61,023 bases of DNA from positions 1 to 61,023 of the forward strand of contig JAJEBT010000022.1 of assembly GCA_022822405.1 (NCBI GenBank), written 5' to 3'. Position 1 is the first letter of the stretch. Each line of letters opens with the position of its first letter. This document shows positions 50,919-58,842 of the stretch, piece by piece. The notes under the pieces were generated by a model that saw only the letters and a program-made list of their open reading frames with translations, was not told the DNA's origin and made no database searches. Made by a program: the position numbers and the translations under genes. Origin of the DNA: Alphaproteobacteria bacterium. Its GTDB lineage: Bacteria > Pseudomonadota > Alphaproteobacteria > MPNO01 > UBA830.

Positions 50919-51318
50919 CCCGTTGGAGCCATTATAACCGTTGGCAGTGATTTTTTTCGGCTTTGAGCGAATCACCCCGGATTTATTGGCAGCTGCCCAC
51001 GCGCACTCCCCGGAACCGTGGCGGCCCGACCCCGGGGGAATCGCAATAGAAGGCGCCTCTCCCGTCACGCCCTTGCCGGGAACGGAACCGTACGGCATCC
51101 GCTCTTCCCGATTCTCCGGCAGGCTGCACATCGACCGGTTCTGCAAAAGACCTTGATTTTCACGGCAGTTCGGGACCATCGACTGAACGCCGTCCGCTGC
51201 GGTCAGGAAACGAGAAACGCCGGCTCCCTTGAGTCCTGCCCTGCCCGCAGGAGTCAGATCCGCTTGCCACAACCCCGCCGCTCCACGACGAACCGAACTT
51301 CAGGACAGTAAGGCTTGC

Positions 51319-52629
51319 CTACTTGCGCCGGTCGGCGAAACGCGGTGCCTTTACGCTGTTCTCGAATTCCGCCGCAAGCACCCCTGGAGCCAAGACGTTG
51401 ATTTCCGGGGTCACCTCGAAAGTCATCTTGGTCTGCTGTGCGACCCTTGCGGCTATGGCCTCGCGATCAACGCCGGGCCGGACCTCGACCGACAGGGCAA
51501 AACTGTCGGTTCCATCAGTTGCCGTGACAAGCTCGGCCTTGAAGTCGTTGACTTCCTCGACCTCGAACAGGAAATCCTCGAATTCCTGGTGATTGATGTT
51601 CACCCCCCGGATCTTGAAGAACCCCGCCGTGCGATGGGTATGGCGGATCACGGGGAAGACCGCGAAATCGGATCCGGTCGCACCCTCGCGTTTCCATGTC
51701 ACCACGTCACCGGAATTCCAGCGCAGGAATGCGGCACCGTTGTTGCTGAACAGCGGCGTCATCACCAGAAGACCAGGTTTGCCTTCGTCCACCGGTTTCA
51801 GCGTCTTCTCGTCGAGTATCTCGATCAGAGCCAGATCGGTCCAGACATGGAATCCGTCGCGCTTGTCGCTCTCGGCTCCAAGCATGCTGCATTCGGTCAT
51901 CCCGAAGCAGTCGAAGACATCAGCGCCCCAGTCCCGTTCCAGCTTGGCGCGCTTGGCCGCCGAGACAGGCTCCGCGGTGCACATTATCCGGCTTACCGAA
52001 CTGTCCTGGAGGCCGGCGCCTTCGGCGGCCGCAAGGTTGGCGAGATGGAGTCCGTAGCTCGACATGCCCATCCACAGGGTCGGTTTCATGCTGCGAATCA
52101 GCTCCAGCTGCGTGGCCGACGGCAGGGAGACTCCGGAACCGGCCCAGACCGCCCCGATACCCATTATGCGCGCAGCCCGCGCCCACATGTGGCCCGCTGG
52201 ATGAATGCCGAGCGGAAACGAAACATGGGCGAGATTGCCCGCACCGGTTCCGCTGCACTCGAACGTTCGCGTGAACCCGACCATGTTGTAGCGGATATCC
52301 TCGTACGTCTTGGGATAGAAGAGGGGCCTGCCCGTGCTGCCGCCCGAACGCCAGTATTCGCAGATCTCGTTCTGCGGGGCGGTGCAGAATTCGCTATAGA
52401 ACCGCTCCGTCGACAGGCCACGCAACTGATCCTTGTCGAGGATCGGGATCTTGGCCCATTCCTCGGGATCGTCGAGCTTGGCCGGATTGATTCCGTCGAG
52501 CCTGCCCTTCCAGAAAACGGAACGCCTGGCGTTCTCGAAGGCGACAGGCTTGCGCGCCCTCTGGATCTCCTCGATCTCCCGGTGCGAGCGCGGCAACCCG
52601 AGAGGAAGTTCGGGTCTGCCCGCAGTCAT
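51319..52629 (-). CDS. PaaK-like phenylacetate-CoA ligase family protein
   Basis: A 436-residue adenylate-forming ligase. The phosphate loop is YWRSGGSTGRPLFYP. FDCFGMTECSMLGAE holds the adenine-binding region, and LRWNSGDVVTW gives the ribose-binding Asp. The C-terminal domain motif KIRGVNINHQEFEDFLFEVE is typical of phenylacetate-CoA ligases, although their usual RSDDMLI-type hinge is altered to HRTAGFFKIRG. It should activate an aromatic or arylacetic acid as its CoA thioester. Its start overlaps the stop of the upstream Fe-S gene by 4 nt (ATGA). Confidence 0.82.
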   Translation of the reverse strand: MTAGRPELPLGLPRSHREIEEIQRARKPVAFENARRSVFWKGRLDGINPAKLDDPEEWAKIPILDKDQLRGLSTERFYSEFCTAPQNEICEYWRSGGSTGRPLFYPKTYEDIRYNMVGFTRTFECSGTGAGNLAHVSFPLGIHPAGHMWARAARIMGIGAVWAGSGVSLPSATQLELIRSMKPTLWMGMSSYGLHLANLAAAEGAGLQDSSVSRIMCTAEPVSAAKRAKLERDWGADVFDCFGMTECSMLGAESDKRDGFHVWTDLALIEILDEKTLKPVDEGKPGLLVMTPLFSNNGAAFLRWNSGDVVTWKREGATGSDFAVFPVIRHTHRTAGFFKIRGVNINHQEFEDFLFEVEEVNDFKAELVTATDGTDSFALSVEVRPGVDREAIAARVAQQTKMTFEVTPEINVLAPGVLAAEFENSVKAPRFADRRK

Positions 52630-53624
52630 TCTGCCGGCCCGCCGGCCTTCAGGCCGAGCCAGCGACGCTGGGCGTCATGGGCGGGCGGCATATCGCCTGC
52701 AGCTTCGGCCCGGCACATCGCGGCGAGACGGGTCGCCTTTTCCGGTGTGTCTTCCGGGATTTCTTCGAGAGCGTCCTGCAGGAAACGCGCGTAGTCCTCG
52801 CCAACCGGACACACATCCTGACAGCGGCGGCAGCCGGTTATGACGCCTGCGCCGCGCAATATGCTCTGCCACAGGTTGAACGAATGTTCGGAGCGAAGGA
52901 GCTCAAGTTTGCGCCCCGAATCGGGTTCGTCGAAGATGTTCTGAAGGTGGTCGGTCAGCTGGGCGAAACCGTGAGGAGAGCGATAGCGGTCGCACGCCGG
53001 CCAGTCGCGTTCCCAATGGCCGACGACGTCGCCCGGACAGGCGCTGAGGCAGCGCCCGCATTCCGGACCCCGGCACAGCCTGTCGGGAACAATGCCGTCG
53101 ACCTCACAATCGACGCTGGACATGACCGCCGAAAGCATGACCCTGGGGCCGAATTCGGGGGTGAGGAGCTGCAGGTTCAGGCCCAGGGAACCGAGGCCGG
53201 CCTCGACCGCGGCATGATTCAGCGACAGCAGGGTCGTGAGATGTTCGTCGGGATCGTTCTGATAGGCCCAGGGGTCGGTGTGGGTGGGCGGCACGATAAT
53301 TGCCGGATACCCCTTGTCTTCAAGCCAGTAGACGAGATTGAGCGACGCCTCTTCCAGCATCGTCAGCGTTAGCTCGTCATTGTAATACTTGTGGCGCTCG
53401 TCCCAGCGGGCGATCCTTGTCGTTCCACTCCCGTAATGTTTGGCCAGGACGATGATGCGCCCGTTGTCGTGCTCGGTGATGTCCGAGGGTCGGTTGGCGA
53501 ACCCGGGCGCAGGGTTTTCATCCAGCGCCGCTCCGTCGGCGATGCCGACAAGGTCGGCGCCGAAATCCCGCGCCTGCTGCTTGATCTCTTCCGCGGAAAC
53601 CGGTTCCCGGAATACGGCTACCAT
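52626..53624 (-). CDS. QueG-like / reductive dehalogenase-related 4Fe-4S protein (copy 1)
   Basis: A 332-residue soluble protein with an N-terminal domain like that of epoxyqueuosine reductase (RDFGADLVGIADGA and the GRIIVLAKHYG segment). A C-terminal double-cluster ferredoxin domain follows, with cluster ligands in CRGPECGRCLSACPGDV and GCRRCQDVCPVGEDY. QueG uses cobalamin with two [4Fe-4S] clusters to remove an epoxide oxygen, and reductive dehalogenases share this plan. No TAT signal is present. LLTPEFGPR is shared with its neighbour, showing the two are paralogues. It is coupled to the ligase gene. Confidence 0.75.
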   Translation of the reverse strand: MVAVFREPVSAEEIKQQARDFGADLVGIADGAALDENPAPGFANRPSDITEHDNGRIIVLAKHYGSGTTRIARWDERHKYYNDELTLTMLEEASLNLVYWLEDKGYPAIIVPPTHTDPWAYQNDPDEHLTTLLSLNHAAVEAGLGSLGLNLQLLTPEFGPRVMLSAVMSSVDCEVDGIVPDRLCRGPECGRCLSACPGDVVGHWERDWPACDRYRSPHGFAQLTDHLQNIFDEPDSGRKLELLRSEHSFNLWQSILRGAGVITGCRRCQDVCPVGEDYARFLQDALEEIPEDTPEKATRLAAMCRAEAAGDMPPAHDAQRRWLGLKAGGPAE

Positions 53625-53630
53625 GTCGAA

Positions 53631-54683
53631 CTACTCTCCGCTTGTCTCGAGCTGCCGGCGCTGCTCCGCCTCGTGTTCCTTTTCCTGCTGCGTTCGCTTG
53701 AACGCCTGCAACTGACGGGCAACAATTCCCTTGTACCCGTCGGGCCCCACCCACCTGACATTCCAATCGTTCAGCCCGTCGACCGGATCGCCGCTCCTGC
53801 GCGCCTCCTTGAAGGCCTTGGCCTTGACAACCTTTTCCGGCGTCTTTTCGGGAATCTGCTTCTGGATATCGGCAAGATGCGCGTGATAATCGTTGCCGAC
53901 AGGACACACGGCCAAGCATCTCGGGCAGTCGCCGAAGGAACCGACGACGCGCAACAGGCCCTGCCAGAAACCGAAAATTTCCCGGTCCCGGAGGAGTTTC
54001 CGGCGACGTTCCGGCGGCTCTCCGATGAAGTGCTGCCAGAATTTCATGATCGTCGAAAACCCGAATTCCTGGGCCTCGGTGGCGCAGCCCCGCTTGTCAA
54101 TCCCGAAATGGCGCACTGCGTCGGGCGGACAGGAATACAGGCAGCGGCTGCAGGACTCGCCAATGCAGACCTGTTCGGTGATGCGTTCGTCAGCCGCGAT
54201 GCGCGCCTCCGTCAGTATGCCGGTGAGATAGATGCGGGGGCCGAATTCAGGGGTAAGGATGTTGACTTCAAGCCCGAAGGTTCCGAGACCGGCCTCGATT
54301 CCGAGATGCCTGGTGCTAAGGCGACCGTAACTCGCCTTCTTGTAGCTCCAGTCGGTCTCCTGCGCAGCCGTCACGAATGACGGAAACCCCTGGTCCTCCA
54401 TCCAGCACGAGAGCCGGTAGGCGGCTCTGTCCATGGCGCGCAGGACAAGCATGTCGATATACTGGACCGGAACGTTGGTCTTCGCCCTGAAAGCACCGAC
54501 CGGAATCCTCTTTGCAACCACGACGACGCTCCGGGCGAAGGGCGAAATTCGCTCCGGAGTCTGGGGCCATTTGGGGTCGGGCGGGAACTCGTTCAGCGTG
54601 TCGGCGCCGACGATGCCGACAAGATCGGCGCCTAGGTCCTTCGCCTTTGCCTTTACCAGATCTGCTTCGAGGTCGAACTGCAT
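53631..54683 (-). CDS. QueG-like / reductive dehalogenase-related 4Fe-4S protein (copy 2)
   Basis: A 350-residue paralogue of the next gene, 6 nt away. The N-terminal domain begins LVKAKAKDLGADLVGIVGAD. Cluster ligands are in CIGESCSRCLYSCPPDAV and GDCPRCLAVCPVGNDYH, and ILTPEFGPR is shared with copy 1. A basic C-terminal extension (QAFKRTQQEKEHEAEQRRQL) is unique to this copy. It heads the three-gene unit. True QueG acts in tRNA queuosine synthesis, but tandem copies beside a CoA ligase argue for a catabolic substrate. Confidence 0.75.
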   Translation of the reverse strand: MQFDLEADLVKAKAKDLGADLVGIVGADTLNEFPPDPKWPQTPERISPFARSVVVVAKRIPVGAFRAKTNVPVQYIDMLVLRAMDRAAYRLSCWMEDQGFPSFVTAAQETDWSYKKASYGRLSTRHLGIEAGLGTFGLEVNILTPEFGPRIYLTGILTEARIAADERITEQVCIGESCSRCLYSCPPDAVRHFGIDKRGCATEAQEFGFSTIMKFWQHFIGEPPERRRKLLRDREIFGFWQGLLRVVGSFGDCPRCLAVCPVGNDYHAHLADIQKQIPEKTPEKVVKAKAFKEARRSGDPVDGLNDWNVRWVGPDGYKGIVARQLQAFKRTQQEKEHEAEQRRQLETSGE

Positions 54684-54764
54684 GGCGATTCCAATCTGTC
54701 ACAGGCGCCGAACGGTTGCAATCCGCGGCTGCCGAGGCCGAAAGGAACCGAACACCGACGCGGA

Positions 54765-55481
54765 TCAGGCGTCGGCGACGTCGAGCACGATCGGCACGTG
54801 GTCGCTCAAGCGCGAATCGATCCAGTCTTCGCGGGAGCCGACATCAAGCCCGAAACACCCCTCCGTCCAGGCACGGGGCGCGAAGATGTAGTCGATGTGA
54901 TACGGCGCTTGGTTCTGCGGGGCATGGTAGTGCGTGTAGGCACGCTCCTTTCCGAACTCTTCGCCGGTCGACGCGTGATAGGCGCTGACCAGTCCCAGGC
55001 CCTTGAGGATCCCCGCCGTTTCCCGGAAATTGCTGGCCCAGCCGGGCTTGTCCCATCGCACGTTGTGGTTGAAATCGCCGGCAAGCACCGCCTCTCCGCG
55101 GGTCAGGAAATCCCGGTAGACGTCGAGCGACCGGCAGACCGGCCCGGGATCCGCCTTGCAAAGGCCGGTGGGCGCCCAGATGGCGAGCAGATTGAAACGC
55201 CGCGGCGCCGTGACCTCGACCGGCAGTATGCCCGGCAGGTCGGAAGCGATCACATTGTGGATGCTGCCCTCGGCATCGCCGAAAAAGAAAACCGCCAGCC
55301 CCCTCTGCGGGTCCCTACCGGTCCAGACCGGCGGGGCGGAGAAGGCCCTGAAGCCGCTCTTCTGCATCAGCACTTCCGGCTGCGCGCATTCGGAAATGAT
55401 AGCAATGTCGGGTTTGAGATCCAGCAGACGATCGAGCTTCCCATGAAACCCGCCACGGCAGTTCCAGGCGACGATGCGCAT
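54765..55481 (-). CDS. Endonuclease/exonuclease/phosphatase-fold protein
   Basis: A 238-residue EEP-family protein. MRIVAWNCRGGF is the family start (Asn), ISECAQPE supplies the metal Glu, LAGDFNHNVRWDKP the catalytic Asp/Asn, and RLSDHVPIVLDV the terminal Asp-His pair. The fold could act on DNA, RNA or a phosphoester; substrate unknown. The ATG at 55481 is preferred because the family N-terminus starts there; an upstream start at 55580 would add an unrelated basic segment. Confidence 0.82.
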   Translation of the reverse strand: MRIVAWNCRGGFHGKLDRLLDLKPDIAIISECAQPEVLMQKSGFRAFSAPPVWTGRDPQRGLAVFFFGDAEGSIHNVIASDLPGILPVEVTAPRRFNLLAIWAPTGLCKADPGPVCRSLDVYRDFLTRGEAVLAGDFNHNVRWDKPGWASNFRETAGILKGLGLVSAYHASTGEEFGKERAYTHYHAPQNQAPYHIDYIFAPRAWTEGCFGLDVGSREDWIDSRLSDHVPIVLDVADA

Positions 55482-55888
55482 GCGCGATCTCCATCTCGTC
55501 CAGGTTCCCGCTTCCGGACTTCCGGCGGCCGGCCGCCGGAAGTCTCGGCTGGCACGATTCTGTCTTTCGGCGGGCCACACGAGACAGCGCGGGAGGGCAT
55601 CCCGCCTTCGCGGGACGCCCGATCTGCCGCGAGGGGCCCATCATAACATGAGCCCGCAGCCTCGTCCCCGCGCTGGGTGCATTCAGGCGACATGCCGCGA
55701 GAATCGGCCCGGGCCGACGCTCGATATTGCACCCGCGCGGAGGGTGCCGTAAGATCGGGCCTCTCGATCTACCGTCATGTCTGCCGATTTTCACCGAATA
55801 GACCTCGTCATCGTCGGCTAGGATTTGGCGAAGAGACGTTCAATACCGGAAACGGAACGCTTCCAGGCTTCGCCCCGGCGCCTCGCCC
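55482..55888. other. Divergent intergenic interval with a long palindrome
   Basis: Promoter space between the EEP-fold gene and ribA. Besides the 28-bp palindrome (separate entry) I see no gene. I looked for an FMN riboswitch upstream of ribA and did not find its conserved sequence. Confidence 0.45.
55517..55544. repeat. 28-bp perfect palindrome
   Basis: GACTTCCGGCGGCC joined directly to its exact reverse complement. It lies 36 bp upstream of the EEP-fold start codon. A spacerless palindrome of this length is unusual and could be a regulator site or the core of a dispersed intergenic repeat. Confidence 0.65.
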
Positions 55889-57028
55889 ATGATCCACGAT
55901 GCAAATCCCGATCGCACCTTGCACGAACAGGGATCGTCTGTCGTACAGGTCGAACGCGCCGTCTTCGAGCTTCGGTGCGGCCGGATCGTCCGCATCGGTG
56001 ACGCCGAAGGCCGGACCGTGCTTGTCCTGGCAAGCGAGCTCGCGACCCAGGATCGCATTGATGCGCTCCGCTCTCTCGGGGACGAGTCCGATCCGCGGGT
56101 TCTGCTGACCCATCACCGGGCGGAGACGCTCAAGATACGGCTCTACACGGAGGGGGCGGTCTCCCTGCCCTATCCCGACTGGTTGACTGCAGGCCAGATC
56201 CGCCAACTCGCCGACCCGCAGTTCGATCTCGCGGATCCGATGCGTGGGCCGTTCCTTGCGGAACGCGAACTGCTTTCCGACGCCGCTCTCTCCAGCATCC
56301 GGCTGGCGAAGATTGCGCGCCTCCTGCCGTCCACGTTGTGCGTAAGCCTCGATTCCGAAAGCCAGGAACCAGAGGCGACAGCCGGCTTCCTCAGCGTCGC
56401 CGCAGCCGATATCGACCGTTACGACGCCGATACGGCAACCACCCTCAAACGCATCGCGGCAGCACAGGTGCCTCTTTCCTGTTCCGAGAACACCCGTATC
56501 ATGGTCTTCCGTCCCGGAGACGGCGGCGTCGAGCACTTGGCCATCATCGTCGGCAACCCGTCGCCACCCGACGAGGTGCTGGTACGCCTTCACTCGCAAT
56601 GCTTCACCGGCGATCTGCTGGGCTCGCTCAAGTGCGATTGCGGCGACCAGCTTCGCGGCGCGCTCGAACTGTTCGCGAAGGAAGGCTCCGGCATCCTCCT
56701 CTACCTGGCGCAGGAAGGCCGCGGGATCGGGCTGACCAACAAGCTCCGAGCCTATGCGCTGCAGAGCCAGGGATTCGATACCGTCGAAGCCAATCAGCGG
56801 CTCGGCTTCGAGGACGACGAAAGGGAGTTCGCTGCCGCCGCGGAGATGTTGCGCCAACTCGGGTTCGGCAGGGTCAGGCTGCTGACCAACAACCCGCGCA
56901 AGGTCGCCCAACTCGAGCAATGCGGCGTCGAAATCGCCGAACGCGTAAGCCACACCTTTCCTTCGAACACGCACAATGAACGTTATCTGGCCGTCAAGGC
57001 AGAAAAGAGCGGGCATCTGCTTTTCTGA
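55889..57028 (+). CDS. ribA: GTP cyclohydrolase II with extended N-terminal domain
   Basis: A 379-residue protein. The C-terminal 190 residues are a complete RibA: zinc ligands in SQCFTGDLLGSLKCDCGDQL, catalytic YLAQEGRGIGLTNKL, then LGFEDDEREF and LTNNPRKV. It opens GTP to start riboflavin synthesis. The N-terminal 180 residues do not show the acidic DHBP synthase (RibB) motifs and are a non-catalytic extension that I recall from alphaproteobacterial RibA proteins. The start ATG at 55889 has a weak ribosome binding site, so the N-terminus is uncertain. Confidence 0.88.
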   Translation: MIHDANPDRTLHEQGSSVVQVERAVFELRCGRIVRIGDAEGRTVLVLASELATQDRIDALRSLGDESDPRVLLTHHRAETLKIRLYTEGAVSLPYPDWLTAGQIRQLADPQFDLADPMRGPFLAERELLSDAALSSIRLAKIARLLPSTLCVSLDSESQEPEATAGFLSVAAADIDRYDADTATTLKRIAAAQVPLSCSENTRIMVFRPGDGGVEHLAIIVGNPSPPDEVLVRLHSQCFTGDLLGSLKCDCGDQLRGALELFAKEGSGILLYLAQEGRGIGLTNKLRAYALQSQGFDTVEANQRLGFEDDEREFAAAAEMLRQLGFGRVRLLTNNPRKVAQLEQCGVEIAERVSHTFPSNTHNERYLAVKAEKSGHLLF

Positions 57029-57160
57029 TCGCCGGCGCGCCGGGTTACGCGGCCATTACGCCCGACGTAGGCCGCAGACGCCCGTTCCCGCCCGTACCCC
57101 ATCGCGTGTCTTGTGGCCACAAACGGCAACATCCGCTGACCGAATACCGGAGGAACGAAC

Positions 57161-58108
57161 ATGAGCGACAATGCCTTTTCACCCGGCGAGGCACTGGCCG
57201 ATGACGAGATCCGTGTCACCCTCCTCGGCACCGGCACACCGTTTCCGCGGCGCGGCCAAGCTTGCGCCGGCGTGTTCGTCGAAGCCGGACGCGAGAAATT
57301 CCTGCTCGATTGCGGCCCCGGTGTTCCGCAGAACTTCACCTCCCTGGAAACTCCGTTCACGGCGGTCGACAAGGTCTTCGTGACCCATCACCATGTCGAC
57401 CATATCGGCGGTCTGGATCACTTCTGGATCGGCGGCTGGACCTACGGCCGCCGCACGCCGCTCAAGGTATGGGGACCGCCGGGTACGGCAGACATCGTCG
57501 ACGGGCTGCGCCGTATCTATGCCTGGGACATCGAAACGCGCCTCGACGCGCTGCCACCCGGCGGCCACGAGGTCACCTGTGTCGAATTCGACCGCGACGG
57601 GGTGATCTACGACAGCTTCGACCAAGGGGGCGTTCGCATCACCGCCTTCAAGGTCGTCCATACCGAACCGCAGAACACCTACGGCATGAAGATCGAATAC
57701 GGAGAGCGCGTCTTCGTCTTTTCCGGCGACACCAAGAAGTGCGACGCGCTGATCGAACATGCCGCCGGCTGCGACCTCCTCATCCACGAGGCCTTTCCAC
57801 CGGCCGAACTCTACGCCGAGAAATCGAACCGTCCGATCGAGATCGCCAAGAAGATTTCCGAGATCTATCACACCTCGCCACGCGAGGTCGGAGAAGTCTT
57901 CGCCGCGACCCGTCCGCGCCTGGGCGTCATCTACCACATGTACAACAACAATGACGTCGTCGGCCCGGCACTCGACCAGATCCGGGAAGGCTACCGGGGC
58001 GCTGTCGAAATCGGCTACGACCTGATGGTGATCAATGTCGGCAAGGAGGTCACGACCCGTCCGGCAATCCACGACGACAAGCCGTGGCCGGTCGGCAGAA
58101 CCGCCTGA
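57161..58108 (+). CDS. RNase Z-like metallo-beta-lactamase-fold hydrolase
   Basis: A 315-residue MBL-fold protein of the RNase Z/arylsulfatase-like group. Metal motifs are FVTHHHVDHIGGL (HxHxDH), FSGDTKKCDAL and IHEAF. The N-terminal VTLLGTGTPFPRRGQACAG is typical of this group. The exosite arm of true tRNA 3' endonucleases is not evident, so a phosphodiester, lactone or sulfate ester substrate is equally possible. GGAGGAACGAAC gives a strong ribosome binding site. It follows ribA after 132 bp. Confidence 0.82.
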   Translation: MSDNAFSPGEALADDEIRVTLLGTGTPFPRRGQACAGVFVEAGREKFLLDCGPGVPQNFTSLETPFTAVDKVFVTHHHVDHIGGLDHFWIGGWTYGRRTPLKVWGPPGTADIVDGLRRIYAWDIETRLDALPPGGHEVTCVEFDRDGVIYDSFDQGGVRITAFKVVHTEPQNTYGMKIEYGERVFVFSGDTKKCDALIEHAAGCDLLIHEAFPPAELYAEKSNRPIEIAKKISEIYHTSPREVGEVFAATRPRLGVIYHMYNNNDVVGPALDQIREGYRGAVEIGYDLMVINVGKEVTTRPAIHDDKPWPVGRTA

Positions 58109-58171
58109 ATTCGCGCCGGTAACGGACTGCGCTGGAGGGTCTTCCGGGACTGCACCCCCGCGCCGAAAGCC

Positions 58172-58753
58172 CTATCCGGGCGGCGCGAGCTTCCAAACCT
58201 GCCGGTCCCGCGCCGCATTTTCGCAGGGTTCGAGACCAAGCGAGCGCGCAACATGCCGCGACGGCAGACGTCGGCCGCCCGGCGTGAGTTCGGAAGCCTC
58301 CGGCCCGACCGTGATGCAGAGCCCGGGTTCGGCGCCGAGGCGCAGAAGCCCGCCCGAGAATTTCCACGCCTGGAGCTTCGAACTGCCGCATTCCGCCAGC
58401 ATGACGCGGGCACCCGCGGCCGCTTCCGCCGCACCGGCGCAGAGGCCGTATTCGGGCATGCGAAGACGCCCTCGCTCCAGAGCGGCTCTGTCGAACCGTT
58501 CGTCGAAATTCCACATCCCCCACTTGCAGGTATGGACCACGAGGGCCGCCCTGACACTGACGCGGTCCCGATGACCCGGAATGTCGATACAAAGGCCGCG
58601 CAGTTCATCAAGCGGCGCCACGGTGCGGACCAGAACGGACCCGCTTTCCGCCGCAAGGGACGGCGTGGCGGCGAGCACCGCGCCCGCAGCCAGGAGGATC
58701 GCCACCCGGCACACGCTGAGACCGGCACGAAACGCAGAAACGGATTTGGACAT
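58172..58753 (-). CDS. Secreted beta-trefoil (ricin-type lectin-like) protein
   Basis: A 193-residue protein with a signal peptide (VAILLAAGAVLAATPSLAA) and repeated units suggestive of a beta-trefoil: GLCIDIPGHRDRV with ALVVHTCKWGMWNF, then GLCAGAAEAAAGARVMLAEC with LQAWKF, and GLCITVG ending in DRQVWKL. The Q-x-W-like ends and paired Cys match ricin-type repeats. It may bind a glycan or another surface ligand. It lies 89 bp downstream of the tricarboxylate permease on the same strand; no functional link is evident. Confidence 0.65.
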   Translation of the reverse strand: MSKSVSAFRAGLSVCRVAILLAAGAVLAATPSLAAESGSVLVRTVAPLDELRGLCIDIPGHRDRVSVRAALVVHTCKWGMWNFDERFDRAALERGRLRMPEYGLCAGAAEAAAGARVMLAECGSSKLQAWKFSGGLLRLGAEPGLCITVGPEASELTPGGRRLPSRHVARSLGLEPCENAARDRQVWKLAPPG

Positions 58754-58842
58754 GGCGCAAGCCTTCCCACACGATCCACCGGTCTCCGGGCCCGAGGAAG
58801 GGACGGTCCTGCCCCTTCCGTTCCCCTATCGCCGCCCCGGCA

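Larger units (their letters stand above)
50675..51318. other. Structured 644-bp non-coding interval
   Basis: No sizeable gene fits here. The interval holds two long-armed inverted repeats, a 14-bp palindrome, a tract of seven T at 50951-50957, a minus-strand TATAAT at 50931-50936, and a 28-codon open frame with a Shine-Dalgarno. These are listed separately. Sequence right of about 51000 shows nothing I can call. Confidence 0.6.
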
